From: an uncultured Verrucomicrobiota bacterium
GTDB taxonomy: Bacteria; Verrucomicrobiota; Verrucomicrobiia; Opitutales; Seribacteraceae
NCBI GenBank assembly: GCA_902580225.1
Contig: CACHJU010000015.1
Coordinates: 1 to 49,500, forward strand
Direction of reading: 5' to 3'
Length of the DNA stretch: 49,500 bases
A model generated the notes under the pieces. The model made no database searches. It saw only the letters and a list, made by a program, of their open reading frames with translations, and was not told where the DNA came from. Of the stretch, positions 24,876 to 32,354 are shown piece after piece (the first letter of the stretch is position 1; each line of letters opens with the position of its first letter). Position numbers and translations under genes: made by a program.

Positions 24876-27028
24876 TGGGTAATTTGTATTACATATTTTT
24901 ACTTTCTTTCTCTTTTTATTTATTCACTTCCTGTGGAGGGGACGAAATTGAAACGGTACCGGAGAGCACTTCGGATGCCGAGGTGCCGAAAATAGAGACT
25001 GAAAAAGTACCAATAGTGGAAGAAATAGTAGAAGAGGAACCAGAAGTTTTACCAAACCCTAACGGTGTTTACCTTCCCAATGGTGAAGAAAAAAATGGAA
25101 AACCGATTTATGCAAACGGTGAAGGTTTTTTTATGTGGTTTAATGGTTCGTTGTGGAAAATTTCAGATAAGCCAGGCGGTGGAAAAATTGTTTCATCTGG
25201 CACAGAGTCAATAAATGATAAATGGAGTGATGGCGGGAAAGCTCGTCATTTTCCTGACGATGAGTTTGCCAAGGATGCACTTTTTCGTCTTGCAGTCGCA
25301 TATCAGGGGTCAACCGATAATCCGAATGCAATCAGGTTGTTTCAACAGTTTGTTAAAGATTTTCCTGATGATAAACTAGTTTCAGAGGCGTATTTAAGTT
25401 TGGGTGATCTTGCGATAAGCGATGTTAAATCAGACGAGCAACCCAATTATAATCAAATCCAAAGTGCTCAAACAAATTACAATCTTGTCCGTGAAAAATC
25501 TCAGGATATTAAATTAATAACCGATTCGACTTTTAACGAAGGCGGTCTTATTGAACGAGTTGCCGAGAATCCTGAAGGCATTGTCGACCACTATTTAACT
25601 TTTGATAAAAATAAAGATGAAGTTTTGCAGTCCAGTGAATATAATGCAATTAACATAAATTCAGAGAAGGCCTTTGGAGATTTTGATTTAAATGATGATA
25701 AAGCTATAGACTTTGGGGAACTCTATGATGTCGCGTCCCATGTTTATTACTCGAACATGGAAAAATTATACTCGGAATATTCCGAAAAATTTGGGGCAGT
25801 GGACGGAGCGAGAATTTCTGAAGCAACCGAAAAAATCGGATTTGCAAATGAAATGCTTGGTCGTCCCTCTGCCATGCTCACTCTATATTTCAAAGACATT
25901 GAAAAATATGGAAATGATCCTAGTAATGTCGGAGTTGATGGTATTCTAAAGAAATACACCGATAAATATGACGAATATGACAAACTTTACGGAAAAACTT
26001 TGGATTTGTTGCTAAATTTACAGGAACCGGAACAAACCATTTCCTTCACTCATCGAGACCGAAAAGGGATTGAGGAAACAATTACCGGAACTGTGGAAGA
26101 TATTGTAGGAGATCGAAAAAAACTTTTACCATTTCTCTCTTCTCAATACAAAGGTATGGACCAAGACATTTACAGCGAGGTTGTAAAATCAAGAGGGGCC
26201 ATCTTTTCAAACCCATCTCATATTGCTAAGTTTAAAGGCTATCTAAAAAAATATAAAGAATTTAAGAAGGGTTTTCCATCTGACCTTTCTCCCGCAGTTG
26301 CATTTGCCAAACTATTGGAGGATGCAAAATCTTCAGGTAATAAACCATTAGAACTTCGTATGCGTTCTATGCTTGATCGTGTGGGCTCTAAAGTCGGAGG
26401 CAGTTACAATCCTCAAAAAAGTGATTTTCCCGCAGCAAGTCCTGGCGTCCTTGTTTGGATGGCAGAAAAATTACTTGAACAAAATTCAGTTCAGGATGCG
26501 GTTTCTGCAATGGAACGTCTAGTAAGTGTTTATGGGGACACGGGGGGAGAATTTCTTTTTGACGCCAATTATTTACTTGGCCAGGCGAAGCAGAAAGAAG
26601 GCGATTATCAACCCGCCGTCACTCATTATGAGGCAGCACTTGCCAATTCATCCTGGCATGATGATGCTCATGATGCTCGAATTCGACTGGGAGAATCTTT
26701 ATTTGAAGTTGGTCAGTCCTCCAAGGATTCAAGTTTATTCGACCGTGCGGTTTCATCCTTTGAGGAAGTTCGCAGTGATTCTGATACCAGTTTAGATCAA
26801 AGGGCACAATCATCTTTCATGATGGGGGAGTGTAAGCGTGCTATTCGCGACTTTGCGGGTGCGGCGTATTATTATCTGGATACTACCCTTAATTTCCCCA
26901 GTGCCACAAAATGGGCATCAAAATCATTTGAACAGGCGATTCGCTGTTACGAACAAAGCGGACAGTCAGATCAAATTTCAAAGGTTGAAAAACAGTATGT
27001 TAATTGGCAAAGAAAGTTTCTTAAATGA
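24875..27028 (+). CDS. TPR-repeat lipoprotein with an EF-hand pair (second of three)
   Basis: A 717-residue lipoprotein: leader to Cys20 (FTSC), acidic Glu/Pro/Val-rich linker (23-60), a short Trp-rich module (about 62-102; GFFMWFNGSLWKI), then TPR-like helices. Two EF-hand loops interrupt the helices at 244-255 and 271-282. The C-terminal third again has TPR repeats (for example YLLGQAKQKEGDYQPAVTHY), as in outer-membrane assembly and Tol-associated lipoproteins such as BamD or YbgF. It overlaps the preceding gene by 1 nt and the next by 4 nt. The lipid anchor and repeats suggest a protein-binding scaffold. Confidence 0.82.
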   Translation: MGNLYYIFLLSFSFYLFTSCGGDEIETVPESTSDAEVPKIETEKVPIVEEIVEEEPEVLPNPNGVYLPNGEEKNGKPIYANGEGFFMWFNGSLWKISDKPGGGKIVSSGTESINDKWSDGGKARHFPDDEFAKDALFRLAVAYQGSTDNPNAIRLFQQFVKDFPDDKLVSEAYLSLGDLAISDVKSDEQPNYNQIQSAQTNYNLVREKSQDIKLITDSTFNEGGLIERVAENPEGIVDHYLTFDKNKDEVLQSSEYNAININSEKAFGDFDLNDDKAIDFGELYDVASHVYYSNMEKLYSEYSEKFGAVDGARISEATEKIGFANEMLGRPSAMLTLYFKDIEKYGNDPSNVGVDGILKKYTDKYDEYDKLYGKTLDLLLNLQEPEQTISFTHRDRKGIEETITGTVEDIVGDRKKLLPFLSSQYKGMDQDIYSEVVKSRGAIFSNPSHIAKFKGYLKKYKEFKKGFPSDLSPAVAFAKLLEDAKSSGNKPLELRMRSMLDRVGSKVGGSYNPQKSDFPAASPGVLVWMAEKLLEQNSVQDAVSAMERLVSVYGDTGGEFLFDANYLLGQAKQKEGDYQPAVTHYEAALANSSWHDDAHDARIRLGESLFEVGQSSKDSSLFDRAVSSFEEVRSDSDTSLDQRAQSSFMMGECKRAIRDFAGAAYYYLDTTLNFPSATKWASKSFEQAIRCYEQSGQSDQISKVEKQYVNWQRKFLK
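25604..25720 (+). other. Paired EF-hand calcium loops in the TPR lipoprotein
   Basis: Codons 244-282 encode DKNKDEVLQSSE and DLNDDKAIDFGE. Both have Asp, Asn and Asp at loop positions 1, 3 and 5 and Glu at 12; the second also has Asp at 9. The usual Gly at position 6 is Glu or Lys, so binding may be weaker than in the permease pair. The loops are 15 residues apart, almost the same spacing as the pair in the permease. Confidence 0.75.
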
Positions 27029-28263
27029 ATAAGTCCTTTTTACTTTTGCTTACCATTATGGGTCTTTGTTTTTTACAACTTCCTCTATTCTCTCAAGCAA
27101 ATCAGGATTATTTTAAAATCCATGCGGGTGCATTACCAGTCAAAATATTTGTAGGTAACGCGGGTAAACCCGGAAGTTTGCTGGGAGTGGACGGACAAAA
27201 AGGCATAATATATGCCCAAATGGAGGGAGCAGGCAGAATGCAGCTCGAACTAAGGGGACTTCAAAAACAAAATATTAAGGGGTTCTCCTATATATGGCCT
27301 CAAGATGCATTGAAAACTTTGAAATTGTATTCAAATGAACAGTACAGCAAGGAACTATTACCAGGTCTTCGTCCAATCATGTACAAAGTGATGCTTTTTT
27401 TGGAAATACCGCAGCAGTATTTCGCTATACACGACAGTTGTTTAATATATGTAAAAGCTCTCATTGCCATGGAGCAATTCAACGAAGCTTTTTATTTGTT
27501 ATCCAGATTAAATCTTAATAAATTAGATAGTTATGGGTATAGGGATTTTTCTGAAGCCTCTCTCGAATTAGCTAGTAAGATGATTAGTGCCAATGCTAAG
27601 TCAGCAAAGATTGCCCGTGCTCTTTTGCAAAAAATTACCATTAGAAATAACAGTGCGGATCACGCATCTTACCTAAAAATGGCGAATTCCTTGCGTATAC
27701 AGGGTCTCTACAATGATGCAATATCTGAGTATGCAAGGCTTGGTCCGATTGTTAAGAAATCTCCTAGTAGTCCATATTCCAAAATTGTCGAGATCTGGCC
27801 TATTTATTGTTACATTAAACTATACGAGACTTACGCCATTGCCGCCTTGAAAGATGCTCGCTATAAAGGACCTGCAGGAAAAATTTTCAATATGGCTATG
27901 CAGTCCGTCAAGAAGCTTGATGAAAAACCACCGGCTCGACAAACCAACGAGTATTCGCTTTATAAATTAATTCGGGCTTTGCTTCGGGTTCAGTATGCCC
28001 GTCAATTTGAACAAGGGGGCAACGAACTGAAAGCTGCAGAATATTATCGACAGTCTGTTTTGGAGGTGACCGAAGGCATTGTTAGTGCTCGCGTTGGATT
28101 GGACTGGTTACCCGAATCTCTTCTAATGGCGGGCGACGCCTATGAAAAGTTAAATTTGAATGAAGCCGCCATGAATGTTTACAAACAAGTTTCTATCTTT
28201 TACAAAGGTTCTAAATGGGCTGTAGAAAGTAAGAAACGATTAGAAGCTCTTCCGGCATCATAG
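27025..28263 (+). CDS. Exported TPR-like protein (third of three)
   Basis: A 412-residue protein with a signal peptide (MNKSFLLLLTIMGLCFLQL, cleavage near LFSQA). Residues about 25-85 look beta-rich. The rest is alpha-helical with TPR-like repeats (for example YLKMANSLRIQGLYNDAISEY and GDAYEKLNLNEAAMNVYKQV). It shares an ATGA overlap with the TPR lipoprotein gene, so the three TPR genes are translationally coupled, and it is followed after 65 bp by the exbB-like gene. No enzyme motif is seen. Confidence 0.8.
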   Translation: MNKSFLLLLTIMGLCFLQLPLFSQANQDYFKIHAGALPVKIFVGNAGKPGSLLGVDGQKGIIYAQMEGAGRMQLELRGLQKQNIKGFSYIWPQDALKTLKLYSNEQYSKELLPGLRPIMYKVMLFLEIPQQYFAIHDSCLIYVKALIAMEQFNEAFYLLSRLNLNKLDSYGYRDFSEASLELASKMISANAKSAKIARALLQKITIRNNSADHASYLKMANSLRIQGLYNDAISEYARLGPIVKKSPSSPYSKIVEIWPIYCYIKLYETYAIAALKDARYKGPAGKIFNMAMQSVKKLDEKPPARQTNEYSLYKLIRALLRVQYARQFEQGGNELKAAEYYRQSVLEVTEGIVSARVGLDWLPESLLMAGDAYEKLNLNEAAMNVYKQVSIFYKGSKWAVESKKRLEALPAS

Positions 28264-28275
28264 AAAATCCTACAC

Positions 28276-28303
28276 TTGACCCTTCTTTGCTTAAAAGTAA
28301 TTC
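28276..28303 (+). promoter_or_regulatory. Possible internal promoter before exbB
   Basis: TTGACC (28276-28281) is followed after 16 bp by TAATTC (28298-28303), 25 bp before the exbB-like ATG. The -35 is good and the -10 is weak. It sits in the only sizeable gap (65 bp) of this long gene cluster, so the motor genes may have extra transcription of their own. Confidence 0.35.
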
Positions 28304-28328
28304 TTAGTAAAACTAATCAATCAAAAAT

Positions 28329-29165
28329 ATGAAACTAGGCCTAAACCGTAAATTCAGCATAATTGGAATAATCTTTGCCAGTCTATCCCCAAATTTTTTA
28401 GCGAACATTGTACATGCACAGCAAAAAGGTTTTGGTTCTGCACTCGTGGAAAACCTAGGACCATTCCTTGTGCCTTTTATAATTCTTATTCTCGCCGGTT
28501 TTACTCTCATTATTTATAATGGAATTGCCATTCGAAAGAAGGCATTTGTAAAGGATGATGTTGTACAGCCCATTATGCAGGAGCTTCAGAATTTGAATGT
28601 GGAAGGAGCGATGGCACTGTGTGAGCAATACAAATTACCAGTAACTTCGGTTTTGAAAGGGGGACTTGCCCGTATTCAGGATGATGAATTAGATATTGAA
28701 TCCATTGAAAAAGGACTGGAGGAAACCTCTGGTCTTGAACTGGCAAAACCTTTTACTTGGATCAACTTACTCAATACTGTTGGTTCAATCGCTCCTATGG
28801 TTGGACTGCTCGGAACTGTTACTGGTATGATTGGAGCCTTTCAGGTTTTGCAAAGTTCAGGTATGGGTGGAGAATCCAGTCAAAAGATGGCTGGTAATAT
28901 TGGTAGTGCTCTATGGACAACTGCTTCTGGTCTGGTTGTTGCTATACCCACCCTTATTTCCTACTTCATTTATAAGACAAAATTCGGAACGATTGTGGCT
29001 GAAGTTAATCGTATAGCGGGGGAAATGGTCTTTACTCTTGTCCGTGCTGCTAGAGGCGGATTTTCGGAAGGTGGTGAAGAAGCAGGGGAGGAATACTATG
29101 AAGAACCTATGGCTGAAGGAGAATTGCCCTCACCGGATGCTCCTCCTATCCCCCCTCCTGCTTAA
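28329..29165 (+). CDS. MotA/TolQ/ExbB proton-channel family protein
   Basis: A 278-residue inner-membrane protein with an N-terminal signal-like helix (6-31), a first channel helix near 42-64, a cytoplasmic domain, and two further helices (about 140-165 and 185-210) carrying the family region NTVGSIAPMVGLLGTVTGM. The C-terminal tail is acidic and Pro-rich (DAPPIPPPA). ExbB/TolQ pentamers with ExbD/TolR dimers convert proton flow into motion. Two ExbD genes follow directly. No TonB or TolA gene is present in the window, so the moving partner is unknown; the TPR proteins are the candidates. Confidence 0.92.
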   Translation: MKLGLNRKFSIIGIIFASLSPNFLANIVHAQQKGFGSALVENLGPFLVPFIILILAGFTLIIYNGIAIRKKAFVKDDVVQPIMQELQNLNVEGAMALCEQYKLPVTSVLKGGLARIQDDELDIESIEKGLEETSGLELAKPFTWINLLNTVGSIAPMVGLLGTVTGMIGAFQVLQSSGMGGESSQKMAGNIGSALWTTASGLVVAIPTLISYFIYKTKFGTIVAEVNRIAGEMVFTLVRAARGGFSEGGEEAGEEYYEEPMAEGELPSPDAPPIPPPA

Positions 29166-29199
29166 CCGATATATTTTTGAACATTAAGGTTAGTTCTTA

Positions 29200-29610
29200 A
29201 TGAGTAAATATAAGCCTCCTGAGTCAAATGACTCACCAGACTTAACCCCCATGATCGATGTGGTTTTTCTTCTAATTGTTTTCTTTATGGTCGTTGCTCA
29301 GCGTATGTCAGAACAATACATTGAGTTATCTGCACTGCCGGTTGCGGGAAATTCAAGTGTCAAAGAACAGCCACCGCCAAGAACAATTATAAGTATTGAT
29401 GATACCCCGGTCGGCCAAAAATTTTATTGGGGTGAACAGGAAATTGATATGGAGGCTATTGGAACTGCAGTTAAAAGACATCCGGAATGGAAGGTTTTTC
29501 TAAGGGTTCATCCGAAAGTTACTCATGCGGTGGTTCAAGATGTTATGAAAGTCATCGGAAATGCAGGGCAGGCGGATATTATTTTTGGAACTTGGCAAGT
29601 GGATACCTGA
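29200..29610 (+). CDS. ExbD/TolR-family protein 1
   Basis: A 136-residue single-span protein: cytoplasmic N-terminus, membrane helix at about 19-38 with the proton-carrying Asp in TPMIDVVFLL (Asp20), and a periplasmic domain of about 95 residues. The residue after the helix starts an AQRMSEQYIELSALP region, with a long loop before the C-terminal fold. It begins 34 bp after the exbB-like gene and ends 4 bp before a second ExbD gene. Two different ExbD proteins with one ExbB suggest a heterodimer inside the pore. Confidence 0.92.
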   Translation: MSKYKPPESNDSPDLTPMIDVVFLLIVFFMVVAQRMSEQYIELSALPVAGNSSVKEQPPPRTIISIDDTPVGQKFYWGEQEIDMEAIGTAVKRHPEWKVFLRVHPKVTHAVVQDVMKVIGNAGQADIIFGTWQVDT

Positions 29611-29614
29611 TTGA

Positions 29615-30070
29615 ATGGAAGCTTTCAAGAAAATCTTGGGTGATGAGGATGAGGTTGATCTTACTCCTATGATTGATGTGACATTCCTTCTCCTCATTTA
29701 TTTCATGGTAACCACTATGCTAAAGCAACCGGAGGCGGAATTATCTATTCAATTACCTGGCAAACCCCAAAGCAGTGATGTCACCCCAATGGACATGTTA
29801 AAAGTTAGGGTTGGTGATCAGGGTGAAGTTTATTTAAACGGTTCCGAAATTGAAGATGGATTCGATTTTGCGATGCCAGACTTGGTTGCCAATTTAAAAG
29901 TTCAGAAGGGAATGCGTGATCAACTGATAAGTTCGGGTGCAAAATCTAAGGCAGAAGCTGAATTAAAAGTACAGATTGAATCTTCCGGAATTGCAGAACA
30001 CCAGTCGGCCATCAGTGTTCTTAATGCATGTTCGGAAGCAGGTGTTAACAAAGTAACATTCTCATTTTAA
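29615..30070 (+). CDS. ExbD/TolR-family protein 2
   Basis: A 151-residue protein with membrane helix TPMIDVTFLLLIYFMVTTM (Asp21 is the expected proton carrier) and a periplasmic domain typical of ExbD (VRVGDQGEVYLNG ... SEAGVNKVTFSF). It starts 4 bp after the first ExbD stop. It differs from ExbD 1 throughout the periplasmic part, so this is an old duplication with divided roles. It is the last gene of the motor cluster; the next gene, a glyoxalase-like protein, begins 13 bp on and may be cotranscribed. Confidence 0.92.
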   Translation: MEAFKKILGDEDEVDLTPMIDVTFLLLIYFMVTTMLKQPEAELSIQLPGKPQSSDVTPMDMLKVRVGDQGEVYLNGSEIEDGFDFAMPDLVANLKVQKGMRDQLISSGAKSKAEAELKVQIESSGIAEHQSAISVLNACSEAGVNKVTFSF

Positions 30071-30083
30071 CTCATTTATAATA

Positions 30084-30476
30084 ATGGCTTCGGTGGTGTG
30101 TAAATTTCTTCATACTCGAATGAGGGTGAACGACTTGGATAAAACAACAGAATTTTATCAAAAGGTTTTCGGTCTCGAAGTAACTAGAAGTCATCAATCC
30201 CCAAGGGGGTCGAAATTAGTCTTTTTATCAGTGCCTAATAGTGAAGAAGAAATTGAACTTACTTATTTTCCTAGTTCCGGTCCGGTTGTTGTTCAGGAAG
30301 ATCTCATACATCTAGCTTTTGAGGTTGAGAGTATGAGTAAATTTCAGGCTCATATAGAATCAATCGGAGTTTCTTTAAGTGATGGACCAACAAAGAGTTC
30401 ATCTGGTTCAATTTTTGCATTTGTGGACGCTCCGGATGGGTATGAAATAGAGGTTATTGAAAAACCGAAAAACTAG
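30084..30476 (+). CDS. Glyoxalase I-like VOC-family protein
   Basis: A 130-residue cytoplasmic protein of the vicinal-oxygen-chelate fold, with two beta-alpha-beta-beta-beta modules. All four metal ligands of glyoxalase I can be placed: His10 (FLHTRM), Glu58 (IELTYF), His76 (LIHLAF) and Glu123 (YEIEVIE), with the usual GYEIEVIE ending. Glyoxalase I turns the methylglyoxal-thiol adduct into a lactoyl-thioester. Complete ligands favour a true lactoylglutathione lyase-type enzyme, though other VOC activities are possible. It follows the second ExbD gene by 13 bp, with no obvious functional link. Confidence 0.85.
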   Translation: MASVVCKFLHTRMRVNDLDKTTEFYQKVFGLEVTRSHQSPRGSKLVFLSVPNSEEEIELTYFPSSGPVVVQEDLIHLAFEVESMSKFQAHIESIGVSLSDGPTKSSSGSIFAFVDAPDGYEIEVIEKPKN

Positions 30477-30554
30477 TTTTGTTCCTTTTCATTTTTCTCG
30501 AATCGCTTTTAGAAATTTCAACAGCACTAAAACTTTCAGTCTTACTTAATATAT

Positions 30555-31193
30555 ATGAAAAAGTTTATAATTACCTTTTTATTGATAACCCTGAGCGGAT
30601 GTATCCCAGAAAAATTGATTGTCCATCCATTGAAAAAATCTGACAGTTGGTTATTTGATGGTTCTAGTTTGGAGAATTGGCAAAGCACAGATTATGCTGG
30701 AAAAGGAGAGATTTTGATCGATGAAAATGGAAGTTTAGTTTTGGAGATGGGAGCAGAACTTTCCGGTGTTCATTGGAGAGGCAAGCCCTTGCCAGTTGTT
30801 AATTATGAGATTCACTTGAAAGCAAAAAGAACTATGGGGAGCGATTTCTTTTGTGGTCTCACATTTCCCTATAAGGAATCCCACGCCACTTTGATCCTGG
30901 GTGGATGGGGTGGTTCGTTAATCGGTATTTCCAGTATAGATGATTTTGATGCCTCCGAAAATGAAACTGGAGACGCTTACATTTTCGAGGAAAATCAATG
31001 GTATGATATTCGTCTCCGGGTTACGGACAGCGAAATTTTCGTATGGATCGATAATGAAATGGTTATTGATTGTGAGGTTGAGGGTCGAAAGGTTGCGATG
31101 CGCTTTGGGGAGATTGAAATGTCTGTTCCTTTGGGTATTTGTACATATGCAACCACAGGAGTTATTCGGGAAGTTTTACTGAGGCAGTTTTGA
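30555..31193 (+). CDS. DUF1080-family lipoprotein (3-keto-disaccharide hydrolase-like)
   Basis: A 212-residue lipoprotein: leader MKKFIITFLLITLSGC with the anchor at Cys16. The mature part is a concanavalin-like beta sandwich of the DUF1080 family, recognisable by FDGSSLENW near the start and WYDIRLRVTDSEIFVWID near residue 150. The family is abundant in Planctomycetes and Verrucomicrobia; some members hydrolyse 3-keto-glycosides, others may only bind sugars. It has its own 78-bp upstream gap and converges with rlmN. Confidence 0.82.
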   Translation: MKKFIITFLLITLSGCIPEKLIVHPLKKSDSWLFDGSSLENWQSTDYAGKGEILIDENGSLVLEMGAELSGVHWRGKPLPVVNYEIHLKAKRTMGSDFFCGLTFPYKESHATLILGGWGGSLIGISSIDDFDASENETGDAYIFEENQWYDIRLRVTDSEIFVWIDNEMVIDCEVEGRKVAMRFGEIEMSVPLGICTYATTGVIREVLLRQF

Positions 31194-31215
31194 AGCAGTT
31201 AATTATATTAAATGT

Positions 31216-32286
31216 CTAACAATTAATTTTCTTAACAGTTTCCCTGAGTCTTAGTTGACCACAAGCAGCTTCGATGTCATGCCCTTTTTCCATTCGTAAG
31301 GTTACTCGGGTTCCTTTCTTCCTTTCCACTTGGCTTTTAAAAGCCTTAATTCGGGAGATCTCAGGCCGTTCCCAGCCAAGTCCCTCTACTTTGTTATAGG
31401 GTATTAGGTTCACCTTTGCGTTTAATCGAAGGGCGTGCTTGGCGAGTAGGTTAGCTTGGTTCAGGTCGTCATTCACCCCTTTAATCAGAATGTATTCCAA
31501 GGTGATCATTTTTTTGCGTGCCTCGATAAATTTTTCACATGCATCCAGTAATTCATTTATCGGATAGCGTTTATTAATTGGCATAATTTTTTCCCGGGTC
31601 TGGTCATTCCCCCCATGCAGAGAAATGGCCAGACGTATTTGGGCTGGGTATTTAGCCAATTCCAGTATTTTAGGCACCAGTCCGCTTGTGGAAAGGGTGA
31701 TGTGCCGAGCTCCAATCCCTAAGCCCTTTGCATCAAGTATGATATCAAGGGCCGGTATCAGAGCGGGCAGGTTGGCTAGGGGCTCGCCCATACCCATAAA
31801 GACAAGGTTATCAATTCGTTTTCCAGCCTTTCTCCTTGCTAAAATGACCTGCCCCACGATTTCTCCGGTAGTTAAATTTCTTTTCAATCCGTCTAATCCA
31901 CTGGCACAAAACTTACAGCCCAGTGCACACCCAACCTGAGTCGATACACAGAGGGTTAATCTTGAAGCTCTCACTCCCTTGGTGCCTTCGGTTGCTGGGA
32001 TTAGAACACTTTCAATAAATTGTTCATCCCTCAACTTCCAGAGAAATTTTTGGGTAGTGTCTGCTGAACCTTGCTCCCAAGCGGTTTCCATTGGTGTTAG
32101 GTCGTACTTCTGACCCAGCTCCTGCCTTAATCCTCCCGGCAGATTGGTCATATCCTTGAATGCAAGGATCCCCTTTTCAAATATCCATTCTCTTATTTGT
32201 TCAACTCTATAGGATGGTAGCCCTTCAAATTGCCACTCGGTGAATGGCGTGTCTATAAGTAGAGGATTTACAGAATTTGAATGCAT
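31216..32286 (-). CDS. rlmN: 23S rRNA (adenine-C2)-methyltransferase RlmN
   Basis: A 356-residue radical-SAM enzyme that methylates A2503 of 23S rRNA and A37 of some tRNAs. The CxxxCxxC cluster motif CALGCKFC supplies Cys120, Cys124 and Cys127. The mechanistic Cys342 is in AACGQLRL near the C-terminus, and the GMGEPL motif is present. The ATG at 32286 has AAGG just upstream; a GTG at 32319 would add 11 residues across a hairpin. It lies 68 bp downstream of the DUF1501 stop on the same strand, so it may be read from that operon. Confidence 0.95.
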   Translation of the reverse strand: MHSNSVNPLLIDTPFTEWQFEGLPSYRVEQIREWIFEKGILAFKDMTNLPGGLRQELGQKYDLTPMETAWEQGSADTTQKFLWKLRDEQFIESVLIPATEGTKGVRASRLTLCVSTQVGCALGCKFCASGLDGLKRNLTTGEIVGQVILARRKAGKRIDNLVFMGMGEPLANLPALIPALDIILDAKGLGIGARHITLSTSGLVPKILELAKYPAQIRLAISLHGGNDQTREKIMPINKRYPINELLDACEKFIEARKKMITLEYILIKGVNDDLNQANLLAKHALRLNAKVNLIPYNKVEGLGWERPEISRIKAFKSQVERKKGTRVTLRMEKGHDIEAACGQLRLRETVKKINC

Positions 32287-32294
32287 GCCTTGTT

Positions 32295-32313
32295 TCTGCC
32301 TTAAAAAGGCAGA
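32295..32313 (-). promoter_or_regulatory. Perfect hairpin just before the rlmN start
   Basis: TCTGCCTT-AAA-AAGGCAGA is an 8-bp perfect inverted repeat with a 3-base loop. It ends 8 bp before the preferred ATG of rlmN. It is not followed by a T run in either direction, so it is not a standard terminator. It may control translation or mark a processing site. Confidence 0.45.
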
Positions 32314-32354
32314 TGTCACAAGATAAACTAAGTGAGTAAGCTCCGAAAAGGATT

